The notes: generated from the sequence alone by a model not told the origin. 51,851 nt of DNA from an uncultured Verrucomicrobiales bacterium (GCA_943789025.1 CALSSN010000022.1:1-51851); one strand, 5' to 3'. Positions 8,387-17,242 are shown, counted from the first letter of the stretch. Program-made: numbers and translations.

Positions 8387-9610
8387 ATGAGGATGAGACC
8401 AGACCATGTGCTTCGTTCCCGGATAAGGCTTGTGGTAGCCGCTGGGGTAAGCATCAGTGCGCATGTCGCAGTCGCAGAGAGCTTGCATCCCGACCCTCAG
8501 AGACTGGGTGCGGCTTTTTACGGGGATCCGCCGGACGCTGCGCACCCCTGGGGTGTCCACGATCGCAATCGACCTCAGCCTGAGGTGGTATCGACTGCAG
8601 GTGCTGTCACCATTCCTCCGCCCTCCGATGCGGTAGTCCTCTTCGATGGCAAGGACCTCTCCGGTTGGGAGCTCGAGCGTCCAAAGCCCGGAAAAGAATG
8701 GGTGATTCATGATGAGACGATGGAGTGCGTGCCCGGAGCCGGTAGTATCAGGACCAAAGAGAAAATCGGGGATTGTCAGCTGCACATCGAATGGGCCGCT
8801 CCTTCGCTGGTCAAAGGCGAGGGCCAGGGGCGGGGAAACAGCGGCGTGTTTCTGATGGGTCTGACCGAAGTCCAGATTTTGGATAATTTCGAGAACTCCA
8901 GCTACCCGGATGGTTCGGCGGGCGCCGTCTACGGAGTCAACCCTCCGATGAAGAATGCTCTGCAGCCGCCGGGGGAATTCAACAGTTACGACATTGTGTT
9001 TCGTCGTCCCATCTTTCAGGATGGAAAACAAGTCGACCCAGGCTACCTGACCGTTTTCTGTAACGGAGTCCTAATTCAGGATCACACTCCGCTCGAGGGC
9101 GGCGGCGGCCATCGCAAGCGCTCGAAACCGACAGAGTTTCCGGAGTCGGGACCACTCAAATTGCAGAACCACGGCAATGCTGTGCGTTTCAGAAATATCT
9201 GGTACCGGTCGCTTCCGCCACGGGCGGTTGAAGGCGGTACGTCGGGCGCTTTGGAGCCGCAGGTCACATCCGGGCTCCGGCAGGAAATTGCAGCCGCCCT
9301 GCGCGGGGATGCTTTGAGTCTTCGGGGTGGTGACGGCCTGAGGGAATTCTACCGGTCTCTCGAGTCGCTCGTCTACGCTCCTGACGCGAGTATGCTGGCT
9401 CGGTCGAAAGAGCTGTCGACGGCTTACTTGGCGGTGGTGGAGAATACTGCCAGGGAGGAGCGGGAAAAGCATAAAAAAGCTGTCCTTGAGATGCGTCGCT
9501 GCCTTTCTTACATGGTAAAGCACGGCAGAGTTGATGCGGATTTTCCAGCGCGGAGAAAAGTGGATGCCCTCGTCGAAGAGATGGATTGGGATCCGAAAAA
9601 GAAGCAGTAA
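8387..9610 (+). CDS. DUF1080 / 3-keto-disaccharide hydrolase domain protein
   Basis: A 407-residue secreted protein, starting at the ATG behind a GAAGAG ribosome site; a TTG at 8351 is in frame but less likely. A signal peptide (RLVVAAGVSISAHVAVA) is followed by PPPSDAVVLFDGKDLSGWEL, the hallmark of the concanavalin/LamG-like DUF1080 domain. The domain continues through NSGVFLMG, EVQILDNFEN, FNSYDIVFRRP, GYLTVFCNGVLIQDH and the terminal LQNHGNAVRFRNIWYR. These proteins hydrolyse 3-keto-glycosides in polysaccharide degradation by Planctomycetota and Verrucomicrobiota. The last 110 residues form a helical, charged extension. The stop codon at 9608-9610 is followed in the same frame by the serine hydrolase coding sequence. 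Confidence 0.88.
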   Translation: MRMRPDHVLRSRIRLVVAAGVSISAHVAVAESLHPDPQRLGAAFYGDPPDAAHPWGVHDRNRPQPEVVSTAGAVTIPPPSDAVVLFDGKDLSGWELERPKPGKEWVIHDETMECVPGAGSIRTKEKIGDCQLHIEWAAPSLVKGEGQGRGNSGVFLMGLTEVQILDNFENSSYPDGSAGAVYGVNPPMKNALQPPGEFNSYDIVFRRPIFQDGKQVDPGYLTVFCNGVLIQDHTPLEGGGGHRKRSKPTEFPESGPLKLQNHGNAVRFRNIWYRSLPPRAVEGGTSGALEPQVTSGLRQEIAAALRGDALSLRGGDGLREFYRSLESLVYAPDASMLARSKELSTAYLAVVENTAREEREKHKKAVLEMRRCLSYMVKHGRVDADFPARRKVDALVEEMDWDPKKKQ

Positions 9611-10762
9611 CCGGATTTTTTTATCGACGTTCCAATCAATACGGCTGCTCTTCGTTCTGGTTTCGAAGCGAACTTTGCTTCCCGGGGTGAAATTGGTGCC
9701 TCGCTCTCGATCTGGAAGCAGGGTGAGGAGGTTCTGTCCCTGCACGGAGGCAGGACGGCGAAGCAGCACGACAGCCCTGAATGGACCGCGGATACGCTCG
9801 TTCCGATCTGGTCTGCGACCAAGGGAATTGCCTCCGCCTGCTGCCTGCGGGCTCTGGCTGATGAAGGTTACACTCTGGAGATGCCGGTGGCTGAACTCTG
9901 GCCTGATTTTGCGGGTGGAGGAAAGGGCGCGATCAGCATTGCTCAGGTGCTTTCCCACAGCGCGGGCTTGAGTGGGCTTGATCATCAGGTGGATATTCTC
10001 GACTACTCGGCGGTGATCGAGTCGCTCGAGCGGCAAGCTCCGATATGGAAGCAGGGTGAAGGCCATGGCTATCACCCCAGAACATTCGGTTTTCTGGTGG
10101 ATGAAATGCTCCGGCGTGTGACCGGTGCGGAGTCACTTTCTGAATATTTTCGCACAGAAATCGCCGAGCCCTTAGGGTTGGATCTCTGGATTGGATTACC
10201 CCGCTCCGAGTTTCCGCGGGTGGCGACGCTTTATGCAGGGCGCCCGAAAACTTCGGCAATCATGTCTGCTTTTTACCAGGCTTTCACGACGCCGGGGTCG
10301 GAGACGAGCAGCGCATTCGCTTCGCCCTCGGGCCTTAACTCGATTGCGGCGATGAATTCCTCGCAAGGATGGGCGGCGGGCTTGGCCTCTATGGGAGGGG
10401 TAGGGAGTGCTCGCGCTCTGGGTCGCTTTTATGCATGTCTGGCATCGGATGGAGAGGGCATCTTCCCGGCTCGTGTGCTGACAGAGATGCAGACAGTTTT
10501 GAGTTCGGGCCACGACCGCACCCTGCTTGCGCCCACCGCTTTTTCTGCCGGCATGATGATGGATGCGAGGAAGGGCGAGAGTCAGCTGTTCGGTCCTTCA
10601 CCCTTGGCTTTTGGTCATCCTGGAGCGGGCGGAAGCCATGCCTTTGCCGACCCCGAGAACAGCTTTGCTTTTGCTTATGTGATGAATCAGATGGAGACTG
10701 GTACTCTGCCCAATGCCAAGTCCCTTGACCTTGTTCGGGCTCTTTATGCTCCCAGTCTTTAA
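9611..10762 (+). CDS. Serine hydrolase, beta-lactamase/EstB type, start codon missing
   Basis: The open frame follows directly, in frame, after the stop of the DUF1080 gene and gives up to 383 residues. The catalytic SxxK motif is in PIWSATKGIASA (about residue 65). The Tyr motif is in GHGYHPRTFGFLVDEMLRR, and the third motif in FGHPGAGGSHAFADPE. This set is diagnostic of class C beta-lactamase-like esterases (EstB, LACTB relatives). There is no ATG, GTG or TTG before the SxxK; the first ATG (9881) lies after the catalytic Ser and cannot be the real start. Options are an ATC/ATT start near 9623, read-through of the upstream stop, or a TTG at 9586 joined by a one-base correction in the T7 run at 9616-9622. 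Confidence 0.82.
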   Translation, partial: PDFFIDVPINTAALRSGFEANFASRGEIGASLSIWKQGEEVLSLHGGRTAKQHDSPEWTADTLVPIWSATKGIASACCLRALADEGYTLEMPVAELWPDFAGGGKGAISIAQVLSHSAGLSGLDHQVDILDYSAVIESLERQAPIWKQGEGHGYHPRTFGFLVDEMLRRVTGAESLSEYFRTEIAEPLGLDLWIGLPRSEFPRVATLYAGRPKTSAIMSAFYQAFTTPGSETSSAFASPSGLNSIAAMNSSQGWAAGLASMGGVGSARALGRFYACLASDGEGIFPARVLTEMQTVLSSGHDRTLLAPTAFSAGMMMDARKGESQLFGPSPLAFGHPGAGGSHAFADPENSFAFAYVMNQMETGTLPNAKSLDLVRALYAPSL

Positions 10763-10769
10763 GTTGCAG

Positions 10770-11189
10770 ATGAAAATTCACACCGTCGAGATGAGTGTTC
10801 GCACGAGCGGGAAGGGAACCTATGAAATTACGGATAAGGTCACTGAAATCATCAAGGCCTCGGGAATTTCTTCAGGACAGGTGAGTGTTTTTGTCTGCCA
10901 CACAAGCTGCAGTCTTGTGGTCATGGAGAATGCTGATCCCTCAGCGCGTACCGATCTGCATGCCTTTTTTGACCGACTCGTTCCTGAGGATACGCCCTAC
11001 TTCATCCACACCTATGAAGGACCCGATGACATGCCTTCTCACATCCGTATGTGCCTGACCGATGTCGAAAAAACCATCCCGATCCTCCAGGGAGCGATGG
11101 TTCTCGGCGCATGGCAGGGGATCTTTGTCTTCGAGCACCGGCATGCTGCTCAGGACAGGCGGCTCGTCGTCAACGTGCTTGGGAAGTAA
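10770..11189 (+). CDS. YjbQ family (UPF0047) protein
   Basis: A 139-residue protein matching secondary thiamine-phosphate synthase enzyme (YjbQ/UPF0047) proteins in length and motifs: FVCHTSCSLVVMENADPS (about 40-57), then THIRMCL-like SHIRMCLTD, and the C-terminal LGAWQGIFVFEHR with conserved W, F, E and R. The family shows weak thiamine-phosphate synthase activity, and its physiological role is unclear. The start at 10770 (MKIHTVEMSVRT) fits the family; an in-frame upstream Met overlaps the serine hydrolase. There are only 7 bases between the genes, so they are probably one transcript. Confidence 0.88.
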   Translation: MKIHTVEMSVRTSGKGTYEITDKVTEIIKASGISSGQVSVFVCHTSCSLVVMENADPSARTDLHAFFDRLVPEDTPYFIHTYEGPDDMPSHIRMCLTDVEKTIPILQGAMVLGAWQGIFVFEHRHAAQDRRLVVNVLGK

Positions 11190-11198
11190 GGAGAAACC

Positions 11199-11230
11199 AA
11201 GGCGGCAAGGCGGCAAGGCGGCAAGGCGGC
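11199..11230 (+). repeat. Four exact tandem copies of aaggcggc
   Basis: The octamer aaggcggc occurs four times in tandem just after the yjbQ stop codon. This is a simple sequence repeat that may vary in copy number. It lies between two convergent genes. Confidence 0.8.
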
Positions 11231-11272
11231 AGTTTCAGAATCAGGACTGGTTTTTTTGGGTGGCTGGATGAT

Positions 11273-11611
11273 TCAGCGCGTCTCGACGTCGATCGTCCCG
11301 GGTGGTGGCTTGGGCTTCATTCTGGTGGGTTTCACCTCACCCCTGAGGAGACGGAGGAGAAAGTGAATGAGCTTGGTGACGTCGAGCCCGAAATAGGCGA
11401 AACACGAAATAAGGAGGGCAGTGGCCCCGGCCTCATCGAGGTTGCCTACGACCGGAATGTTGTCGGGAATGATTTCGAAGACGCCGAAGCCAGGATTCAA
11501 CAGGTAGAGGGCGGAAACGGCAGCAAGCGCGCCGACAACGAAGCTGGTGCTCTTTTTTCTGGGTGTTTTTTCGGAATCTGGTTCGATCATTTCGGGGGGG
11601 TAGGTGTGCAT
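11273..11611 (-). CDS. DUF1232 (YkvA-like) membrane protein
   Basis: A 112-residue protein with a hydrophilic N-terminus (EPDSEKTPRKKS), a hydrophobic helix (FVVGALAAVSALYLLNP) and then FEIIPDNIPVVGNLDEAGA, the DUF1232 hallmark (Y-L-x-P-x-D-x-I-P-D-x-I-P-x-x-G-x-x-D-D). A second hydrophobic helix follows (ALLISCFAYFGLDV). The basic tail (GEVKPTRMKPKPPP) is probably cytoplasmic. Its function is unknown. It is convergent with yjbQ and divergent from the ROK gene. Confidence 0.85.
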   Translation of the reverse strand: MHTYPPEMIEPDSEKTPRKKSTSFVVGALAAVSALYLLNPGFGVFEIIPDNIPVVGNLDEAGATALLISCFAYFGLDVTKLIHFLLRLLRGEVKPTRMKPKPPPGTIDVETR

Positions 11612-11769
11612 GATTAGACACCCAGGGCGGCGTCTTGCTCAATTATAGAGACATTGCTCGATTGTAACCGCCTGCTTTTCCTCGCCTGTCAGGAGCGGGG
11701 GCTATTTTCGTTGACGAGGCTCAACGATCGGTTCATGTGCTCGGAACTTCGTTTTCTTTTCTTGTAACC

Positions 11770-12798
11770 ATGCACTCCCGCACACCGTTTTATGCCGGCC
11801 TCGATATCGGGGGCACTTCGATCAAAAGTCTCATTGTCGATGCCGAGGGCAGGCAGATTGGAGCTTACGGCGAGGTCAAGAGTTGTGTGAATCAAGGCTA
11901 TCGCGCCACCTTCCATCAGCTGAATCTCGCGCTGGAAGAGATTTGTCAGGCCAATGGCATTGCAACCGATGCCATCGCAGGGATTGGCCTCGATGTTCCG
12001 GCACCGAGTTCTCATGGAGTGATCTGGGGGGTTGCAAACCTGGCGGAAGACTGGGTGGGCCATGATATCAGGACAGCTTATGAAAAGGAGTGTGGGAAGC
12101 CTGTGACCATGACGAATGATGCGAACGCGGCGGCGGTCGGCGAATACATGATGCGCGACGGCTATGAGGGTCCGCTTTTGCTGCTCGCCGCAGGCACCGG
12201 ACTCGGGGGAGGATTCGTTCTCCCCGGGGGAGAACTTTATGAAGGAGCCAATGGTCTGGCTTTTGAGCTCGGTCGCATCACCGTTCCATTTATGGAAGAC
12301 GGTGTTCTCCCAGCCGACAGCACGGGCACCACAGGAGCTCTGGAGGCGTGGGTTTCTCTTATGGCGCTGCGTCGCCAGGTCGAGAAAGAACTCGCCAGGC
12401 CGGAGAACGCAAATCATGTTCTCAACCAGGGAGAACTCAGTGCTGCGGAGAAGGCATACAAGCTGAGGGATCTGGCCGAAGAAGGAGATCCGTTTTCCCT
12501 GCGCATCTTCGAGAAGCAGGCCCGCATTCTGGGTTATGCCATCGGAGATCTCTGTGCGACTCTTGACCCTGGTCTCGTTGTCCTCGGTGGTGGCCTTGCG
12601 GAGGCGAAATTTCGGGATTGGTATCTCGACGAGGTGAAGAAAGGTTTTGCCGGTCGTGCTCAGCCGTTTTATCAACGATCACCGATCGATCCTGAGCGCG
12701 AGACGACCCGTTTTGAGTGGGCTCTCGGTGGAGATGGGGCTGCGGCATTTGGAATGGCTCGGGTCGCGCAGCGGCGAGGAATGCCTGGCTCCGACTGA
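11770..12798 (+). CDS. ROK family sugar kinase (glucokinase-like)
   Basis: A 342-residue ROK protein. The start at 11770 (MHSRTPFYAGLDIGGTSIKS) puts the phosphate-1 motif DIGGTS at residue 10, as expected. VTMTNDANAAAVGE carries the catalytic Asp, AAGTGLGGGFVLPGG is the phosphate-2 loop and VVLGGGLAE the adenosine motif. No N-terminal helix-turn-helix is present, so this is a kinase rather than a repressor. The Zn-binding CxCGxxGCxE segment of most ROK proteins is absent (ELGRITVPFMEDGVL instead), and the usual His of ELGH is Arg. This suggests a zinc-free subgroup. The substrate is probably glucose or another hexose. Confidence 0.88.
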   Translation: MHSRTPFYAGLDIGGTSIKSLIVDAEGRQIGAYGEVKSCVNQGYRATFHQLNLALEEICQANGIATDAIAGIGLDVPAPSSHGVIWGVANLAEDWVGHDIRTAYEKECGKPVTMTNDANAAAVGEYMMRDGYEGPLLLLAAGTGLGGGFVLPGGELYEGANGLAFELGRITVPFMEDGVLPADSTGTTGALEAWVSLMALRRQVEKELARPENANHVLNQGELSAAEKAYKLRDLAEEGDPFSLRIFEKQARILGYAIGDLCATLDPGLVVLGGGLAEAKFRDWYLDEVKKGFAGRAQPFYQRSPIDPERETTRFEWALGGDGAAAFGMARVAQRRGMPGSD

Positions 12799-13006
12799 CC
12801 GTTTTATGGACGTCTCTTTCAGAGTTCAAGGCTTCGACCACGATTGCTTCGGTTTTTCCTTGCCTGATACGCTTGAAGGCTTAGATTCGCCATCCTCCGA
12901 AATTGGAAGGATCAAAAAAACAATTAAATTTCTCACTACGAGTGGATCGGCTTCGGCCGAGCAACCAACCTTATGGCAGTTGTTCACTTTGCGGGAACCC
13001 AAAAAC

Positions 13007-13690
13007 ATGGCAACAACACAGATCGTTAAAGAGCTTGTAGAGTCCGGTGTTCACTACGGACACCAGAGCAAAAAGTGGCATCCAAGGATGCGCCCTTTTA
13101 TCCTTCAGAAACGGAGCGGGATTCATATCATCAACGTCCAGGAAACCGCGCGACAGATTGAGGCTGCAGCTGACTTTCTGGGTAAACTCGCTGCCAATGG
13201 GAAGCGGATTCTTTTTGTGGGGTGCAAGCGTCAGGCTCAGGCTGCGATCAAGGAAGCCGCAGTCGCCTGCGGCCAGTTTTATGTGAATCACCGCTGGCTG
13301 GGTGGAACCCTGACCAATCTTGAAACAATTCGGAAAAGCGTCAATCGCCTCCACTACCTCGAGGGGATTGAGAAAGCCAAAGAGTATAAGGCAATGTCGA
13401 AGAAAGAGCTTGCCGCACTGGCTCGTGAGCAGGCGAAGTTAGCCAGAAACCTCGATGGCATTCGTGGGATGGAATCCCACCCGGACGCAGTGGTGGTTGT
13501 TGATTCTGCACGGGAGGTGATCGCAGTCGCAGAGGCGAGGAAACTGAAGATCCCGATCGTCTCACTCGTCGATACCAATGCCGACCCGAAGATCATCGAT
13601 TATCCGATTGCAGCCAATGACGATGCAATTCGGTCGATTCGAATCATTCTTCAGAACATTATCGACCCGATCATCGCGGCAAAAAATTAG
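13007..13690 (+). CDS. rpsB: 30S ribosomal protein S2
   Basis: A 227-residue protein starting MATTQIVKELVESGVHYGHQ, the conserved S2 N-terminus. Conserved blocks include KWHPRMRPFI, RILFVGCKRQAQAAI, YVNHRWLGGTLTN and PIVSLVDTNADPKIIDYPI. It is a component of the small ribosomal subunit. The gene precedes tsf by 76 bases, the usual rpsB-tsf order. The open frame extends upstream into the ROK gene but the conserved start fixes the N-terminus. The 12799-13006 gap must hold the promoter; I see no clear -35/-10 pair there. Confidence 0.98.
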   Translation: MATTQIVKELVESGVHYGHQSKKWHPRMRPFILQKRSGIHIINVQETARQIEAAADFLGKLAANGKRILFVGCKRQAQAAIKEAAVACGQFYVNHRWLGGTLTNLETIRKSVNRLHYLEGIEKAKEYKAMSKKELAALAREQAKLARNLDGIRGMESHPDAVVVVDSAREVIAVAEARKLKIPIVSLVDTNADPKIIDYPIAANDDAIRSIRIILQNIIDPIIAAKN

Positions 13691-13766
13691 AGAGCCTCGA
13701 GAAAAATACTTCTGCGCAAAAAACCCAACCAGCGCACCCTGTTTTATTTCAACTTATTCGATTACG

Positions 13767-14639
13767 ATGGCTGATATTACTGCCGCACTTGTCAAGGAAC
13801 TCCGCGAAAAAACCAACGCGGGAATGATGGACTGTAAAAGGGCGCTCACCGAGACAGGTGGCGACCTCCAGGAAGCTGAAGACTATCTTCGTAAAAAAGG
13901 CATTGCCGGCGCCTCGAAGAAAGCTGCCCGTGATGCCAATGAGGGGGCAGTAGTTGCCTGCCTCTCCAACGACGGAAAATCAGGGGTTCTACTTGAAATC
14001 AATTGCGAGACTGACTTCGTCGCTAAGAACGAAACTTTTCAAGAATTCATTTCCGGGGTTGCGGCGCATGCGGTGGCCAGCGGCATCACCTCGCTTGAAG
14101 ATCTATTGGCAAGCGATTACCAGGGCTCCTCTCTCGAAGACTTCGTCAAAGGAAAGATCGCCGCGCTGGGAGAGAATTTAGTAGTCCGCCGTTTTGAGCA
14201 TTTCGATGTTGAAGGGGGTGGGATTGCCGCCAGTTACATCCATATGGCCGGACGGGTTGGGGTGCTTGTCGATGTCGGTTGCGGGAAGGAGGCGACTGCT
14301 GGAGATGATCGCTTTCGAGAGGTTGTCAAAGACGTCACTCTGCACGTTGCAGCTGCCGCTCCCGCTGGGCTTTCCCGCGACGACATCCCGGCTGAGGTGG
14401 TGGCTAGGGAAAAGGAAATTTTCACCGAGCAGATGAAGGACAAGCCGGCCAATGTGATCGACAAGATCGTTTCTGGTAAGTTGGATAAATTTTTCGCAAA
14501 TTCTTGTCTCCTTGAACAGGGATTCATCAAGGATCCGGACCTTAGTATCAAGGCACTTCTTGAGGCTAAGGGTAAGGAATTGGAGGACAGCATCGAGGTC
14601 CGCCGTTTCGCGCGTTTTGCTCTGGGAGAAGAAGTTTAG
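13767..14639 (+). CDS. tsf: Translation elongation factor Ts
   Basis: A 290-residue EF-Ts. The N-terminal UBA-like domain ends in the signature LREKTNAGMMDCKRALTE, followed by GDLQEAEDYLRKKGIAGASK. The nucleotide-exchange core begins with NCETDFVAKNETF (TDF motif that inserts near the EF-Tu Mg site). It catalyses GDP/GTP exchange on EF-Tu. It is the second gene of the rpsB-tsf operon. No frameshift is seen here, in contrast to the genes that follow. Confidence 0.98.
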   Translation: MADITAALVKELREKTNAGMMDCKRALTETGGDLQEAEDYLRKKGIAGASKKAARDANEGAVVACLSNDGKSGVLLEINCETDFVAKNETFQEFISGVAAHAVASGITSLEDLLASDYQGSSLEDFVKGKIAALGENLVVRRFEHFDVEGGGIAASYIHMAGRVGVLVDVGCGKEATAGDDRFREVVKDVTLHVAAAAPAGLSRDDIPAEVVAREKEIFTEQMKDKPANVIDKIVSGKLDKFFANSCLLEQGFIKDPDLSIKALLEAKGKELEDSIEVRRFARFALGEEV

Positions 14640-14704
14640 TCCAGATCAGTTTTTGGGAAATGGCACCCTGAAATCCGGGAAAATCGTTCCGCATGTTCCG
14701 CATG

Positions 14705-14732
14705 GATCTTCTTCTCTCTGAGAAGAGTGATC
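14705..14732 (+). terminator. Possible terminator hairpin after tsf
   Basis: The arms gatcttcttctc and gagaagagtgatc pair imperfectly (one bulge) around a tct loop, 65 bases after the tsf stop. No T-run follows, so an intrinsic terminator is only possible. Confidence 0.35.
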
Positions 14733-14759
14733 GTTAAGCCCCGGGTTTCTGATAAAACA

Positions 14760-14788
14760 TTGACACAGGGGTCTTGTGGCGGCTTACT
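14760..14788 (+). promoter_or_regulatory. Candidate -35 box upstream of Pro-rich membrane protein
   Basis: A perfect ttgaca lies at 14760-14765, about 70 bases before the ATG at 14835. The position of a -10 box is poor (cttact near 14783-14788), so this is a weak promoter candidate. Confidence 0.25.
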
Positions 14789-14834
14789 TTGAAGTGGCAG
14801 GGGAGGGTTTCCCCTGCAAGGTAATAAGAGAATC

Positions 14835-15979
14835 ATGAGCGAAGAGCCGCTAAAGGTACCCAAGCCACCCAAGCCGACAACGAAGACTTCCTCGGTTCCC
14901 TTAAAAAAAGAGACCGTCAGGATCTCGTTGAAGGCCAAGCCAGGGGCGGGAATTGTCCAAGCCAAGGAGGAGACGGCCAAGGCTCCTACCCAAGGGCAAG
15001 GCGGGTCGAGTGTTGCCAAGCCTCCTATCGCCAAATCGCCCCCCCTCAAAGAGAGTACGAGCAGGGTCCCTCCCAAAGAGACTACGGGCAAGGTCCCTCC
15101 CAAGGCGGTCACAAGCAAGGTGTCCATCCCTGCGCCGCCGTCGGCTCCAGCCACAGGCGTCCGACATCGCCCCCGGCTGAAAGAGACCACCACGAGGGTC
15201 CCTCCCAAGGCGGTCACGAGCAAGGTGTCCATCCCTCCGCCGCCGTCGGCTCCACCGCCAGCTCCGTCTTCGCCCCCTGCGAAAGAGACCACCACCAGGG
15301 TCCCTCCCAAGGCGGTGACAAGCAAGGTGTCCATCCCTCGCTCCGCCGTCGGCGCCGCCTTCTGCTCCTCCCCCCCCGCCTTCGGGTGCAAAGCCACCGC
15401 CACCAGGTGGAGTGCCTGCAAAACCCGCGACGGTTCCACTCAAGAATGTTTCTTCCGGAGGGTCAACAGACCGCCGAAATGAAAAAAACTCAGAAGGTGA
15501 CCGTCAAGGCGGCTCCTTCTGCGGCTCCGGGTGGTGCCAAGACAATTCCGCTAGCCACGAAGAAGGCTGGTGCGGCTCCTCCGGGTGGCGCCAAGACGAT
15601 TCCGCTCGCCACGAAGGGAGCTGCTGCGGCTCCGGCCGGCACGCAGGCACTTCCAAAAGCCACGGTCATGCTTCCAAAAGGGCGCAGCCCGCTGCCGGTG
15701 CCGGAGCCAGCAGCAGCAGCTGGACAGCCTTCGGGGGCTCTCGCAGCGACAACGGATTCGATTCTCCTGGAAGATGAGGATGCCGAGAGCGGCATGCTTC
15801 CCTTCACCATTGCGGCGGCGGTTCTTGGCCTTGTTGCCTTGATCGTGACCATGATGGCCTCGGACGTGGTCGGGCTCGGAGTGCCGGAGGTGCAGAATGT
15901 GTCGTGGGAGAAAAACACGGGCACAGGGTGGACATCGAGCTTTGGGGCAACCCTGCCGGACGTGCCCGTCTACAAGTAA
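14835..15979 (+). pseudogene. Pro/Lys/Thr-rich one-pass membrane protein, two frameshifts
   Basis: After two corrections the gene encodes about 380 residues. It opens MSEEPLKVPKPPKPTTKTSS; the N-terminal two thirds are low complexity with repeated TTTRVPPKAVTSKVSIP units (102-105-bp DNA repeats near 15092, 15180 and 15282) and GGAKTIPLATK units. Near the C-terminus one transmembrane helix follows (MLPFTIAAAVLGLVALIVTM) and then a short tail containing SWEKNTGTGW. Frame 1 is joined to frame 2 by dropping one base near 15339 (CCT-c-GCT, restoring APPSAPPSAPPPPP), and frame 2 to frame 3 by dropping one base between about 15460 and 15488 (an A7 run lies there). The function is unknown; similar Pro-rich envelope proteins occur in Verrucomicrobiota. 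It could be a sequencing artefact rather than a true pseudogene. Confidence 0.6.
15092..15336 (+). repeat. Three imperfect 102-105-bp in-gene tandem repeats
   Basis: The core ggtccctcccaaggcggt starts at 15092 and 15197 and recurs about 102 bases later (15299), each time followed by caaggtgtccatccct and a Pro/Ser/Ala-rich spacer. The repeats keep the reading frame (multiples of three), which is consistent with selection for the encoded PPKAVTSKVSIP motif. Confidence 0.75.
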
Positions 15980-16000
15980 GAAATCAAGAACTCCAGGAAT

Positions 16001-16075
16001 ATGCCGATCGCGATCATCTGCTTCATCCTCGCCGTAGCATTTCTGGTGCTTCAGATTCTTGCTCGGGGAGCTTGA
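16001..16075 (+). CDS. Possible 24-residue membrane peptide
   Basis: The ORF encodes MPIAIICFILAVAFLVLQIL plus ARGA, a single hydrophobic helix with a short basic end. It lies 21 bases after the Pro-rich membrane protein, with AGGA close before the ATG. The composition fits a real small membrane protein, but hydrophobic ORFs of this length can arise by chance. Confidence 0.35.
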   Translation: MPIAIICFILAVAFLVLQILARGA

Positions 16076-16130
16076 TTCGGGTGCAGTCCGAGGATTCCGA
16101 GCGCCCTCGGAGCTCTTTCTTGCGGAGATC

Positions 16131-17242
16131 CTAGAGCCATTTTTTCCGGACAAAGAGCCACAGCATCCCTCCGGCCACCGAGACGAAGACGAGCCACAGG
16201 AGCGGGTAGGCCCAGGCGTGTTTGAGTTCCGGCATGTGCTCGAAATTCATCCCGTAAACCCCTGCGATAAATGACAGTGGCAGAAAGATGGTGGCCACAC
16301 AGGTGAGCACTTTCATCACCTCATTCATCCGGTTGCTTTCCGCGGTGAGGTAAAAATCGCGGAGGTTGGAAGCCAGTTCCCTCAGCTCTTCAGTGCTTTC
16401 GATGACGTGGATGGAATGGTCGTAGAGATCGCGAAAGTAGAGCTGCGAGGCTTCGGTCAGAAGGGGGGATTCTCCGCGCAGAAGGTGGGTGCAGATTTCG
16501 CGGAGCGGACGCACCAGCTTGTGCAGGCCTACCACCTCCCGCCGTGAAGCATAGAGATGTCCGGCCTCAACAGCGGTGATATCTTCCTGGAGCATCTCGT
16601 CGAGTTTCGAGAGAGCTTCTCCGACTTCATCGATGACGACAAAGTAGTGATCGACCACCGCGTCGAGCAGAGCCCAGGTCAGGTAGTCGGATCCGAGTTT
16701 TCGGATGCGGCCTCGACCTTCCTCGATGCGACGGATGAGGGGGGACGAAGATTGCTGTGGGAGCTTCGCAGAAAGTGATCACGGTATCGGAAGTCAGGAT
16801 CAGGCAGAAGTGCTGAACTGACGACCTGCCCGTTTGCTTCGAACTCGGCGACCTTACTGACGACAAAGACGTAGTCGTCATGGATTTCAATCTTCGCCCG
16901 TTGTCTGCTGTTGAGGATGTCCTCGGTTACCAGCGGGTGGACCTCGAAGAGCCCAGCCAGTTCCGCGATCTTATCGACCTCATGGAGCCCGGTGACGTGC
17001 AGCCACGTAGCGCCTTGTTCCTTGCGGCTTCGCAGGCTCGCGTCAATTTTCTGGGTCTCGAGTTTTTCGAGGTGGTCCCTGTCATAGGCGATGAGACGAA
17101 GCGAAAAGGCCTCGGTCATCCGCTCGCCGATATGCACCAGGCTGCCCGGCGGCAGAGCTGGTTCTTTGCGCGCCACTTTGGCCGAGCGCCTTTTCCAGAG
17201 GCCGTTTTGCTTGAGGACAGGGAGCAGTTTTCTCTTTCGCAT
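16131..17242 (-). pseudogene. corA: Magnesium/cobalt transporter CorA, two frameshifts
   Basis: Removing one base at each of two sites gives an intact 369-residue CorA. The N-terminal soluble domain runs from MRKRKLLPVL through TWLHVTGLHEVDKIAEL, HPLVTEDILN and YVFVVSKVAEF. The first break (about 16819-16826) joins GQVV to VQHFCLILTSDTVITF. The second is in a G6 run (16739-16744) and joins AIFVP to LIRRIEEGRGRIRKLGSDY. The C-terminal domain has the two membrane helices with the selectivity motif YGMNFEHMPE and the tail FVRKKWL. Family role: pentameric Mg/Co/Ni channel of the inner membrane. Everything except the two single-base breaks is preserved, so sequencing error is at least as likely as a genuine pseudogene. 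Confidence 0.85.

Noticed and set aside
15460..16200. Long open frame 15386-15979 as an independent gene
   Set aside because: Its coding character begins only at about MFLPEGQQTAEMKK and continues the Pro/Lys/Thr-rich protein upstream; joined by single-base corrections it forms one protein.
16627..16890. Minus-strand ORF of 87 residues as a separate gene
   Set aside because: The middle of it is the missing CorA segment (VQHFCLILTSDTVITF); it is the corA middle frame, not a new gene.
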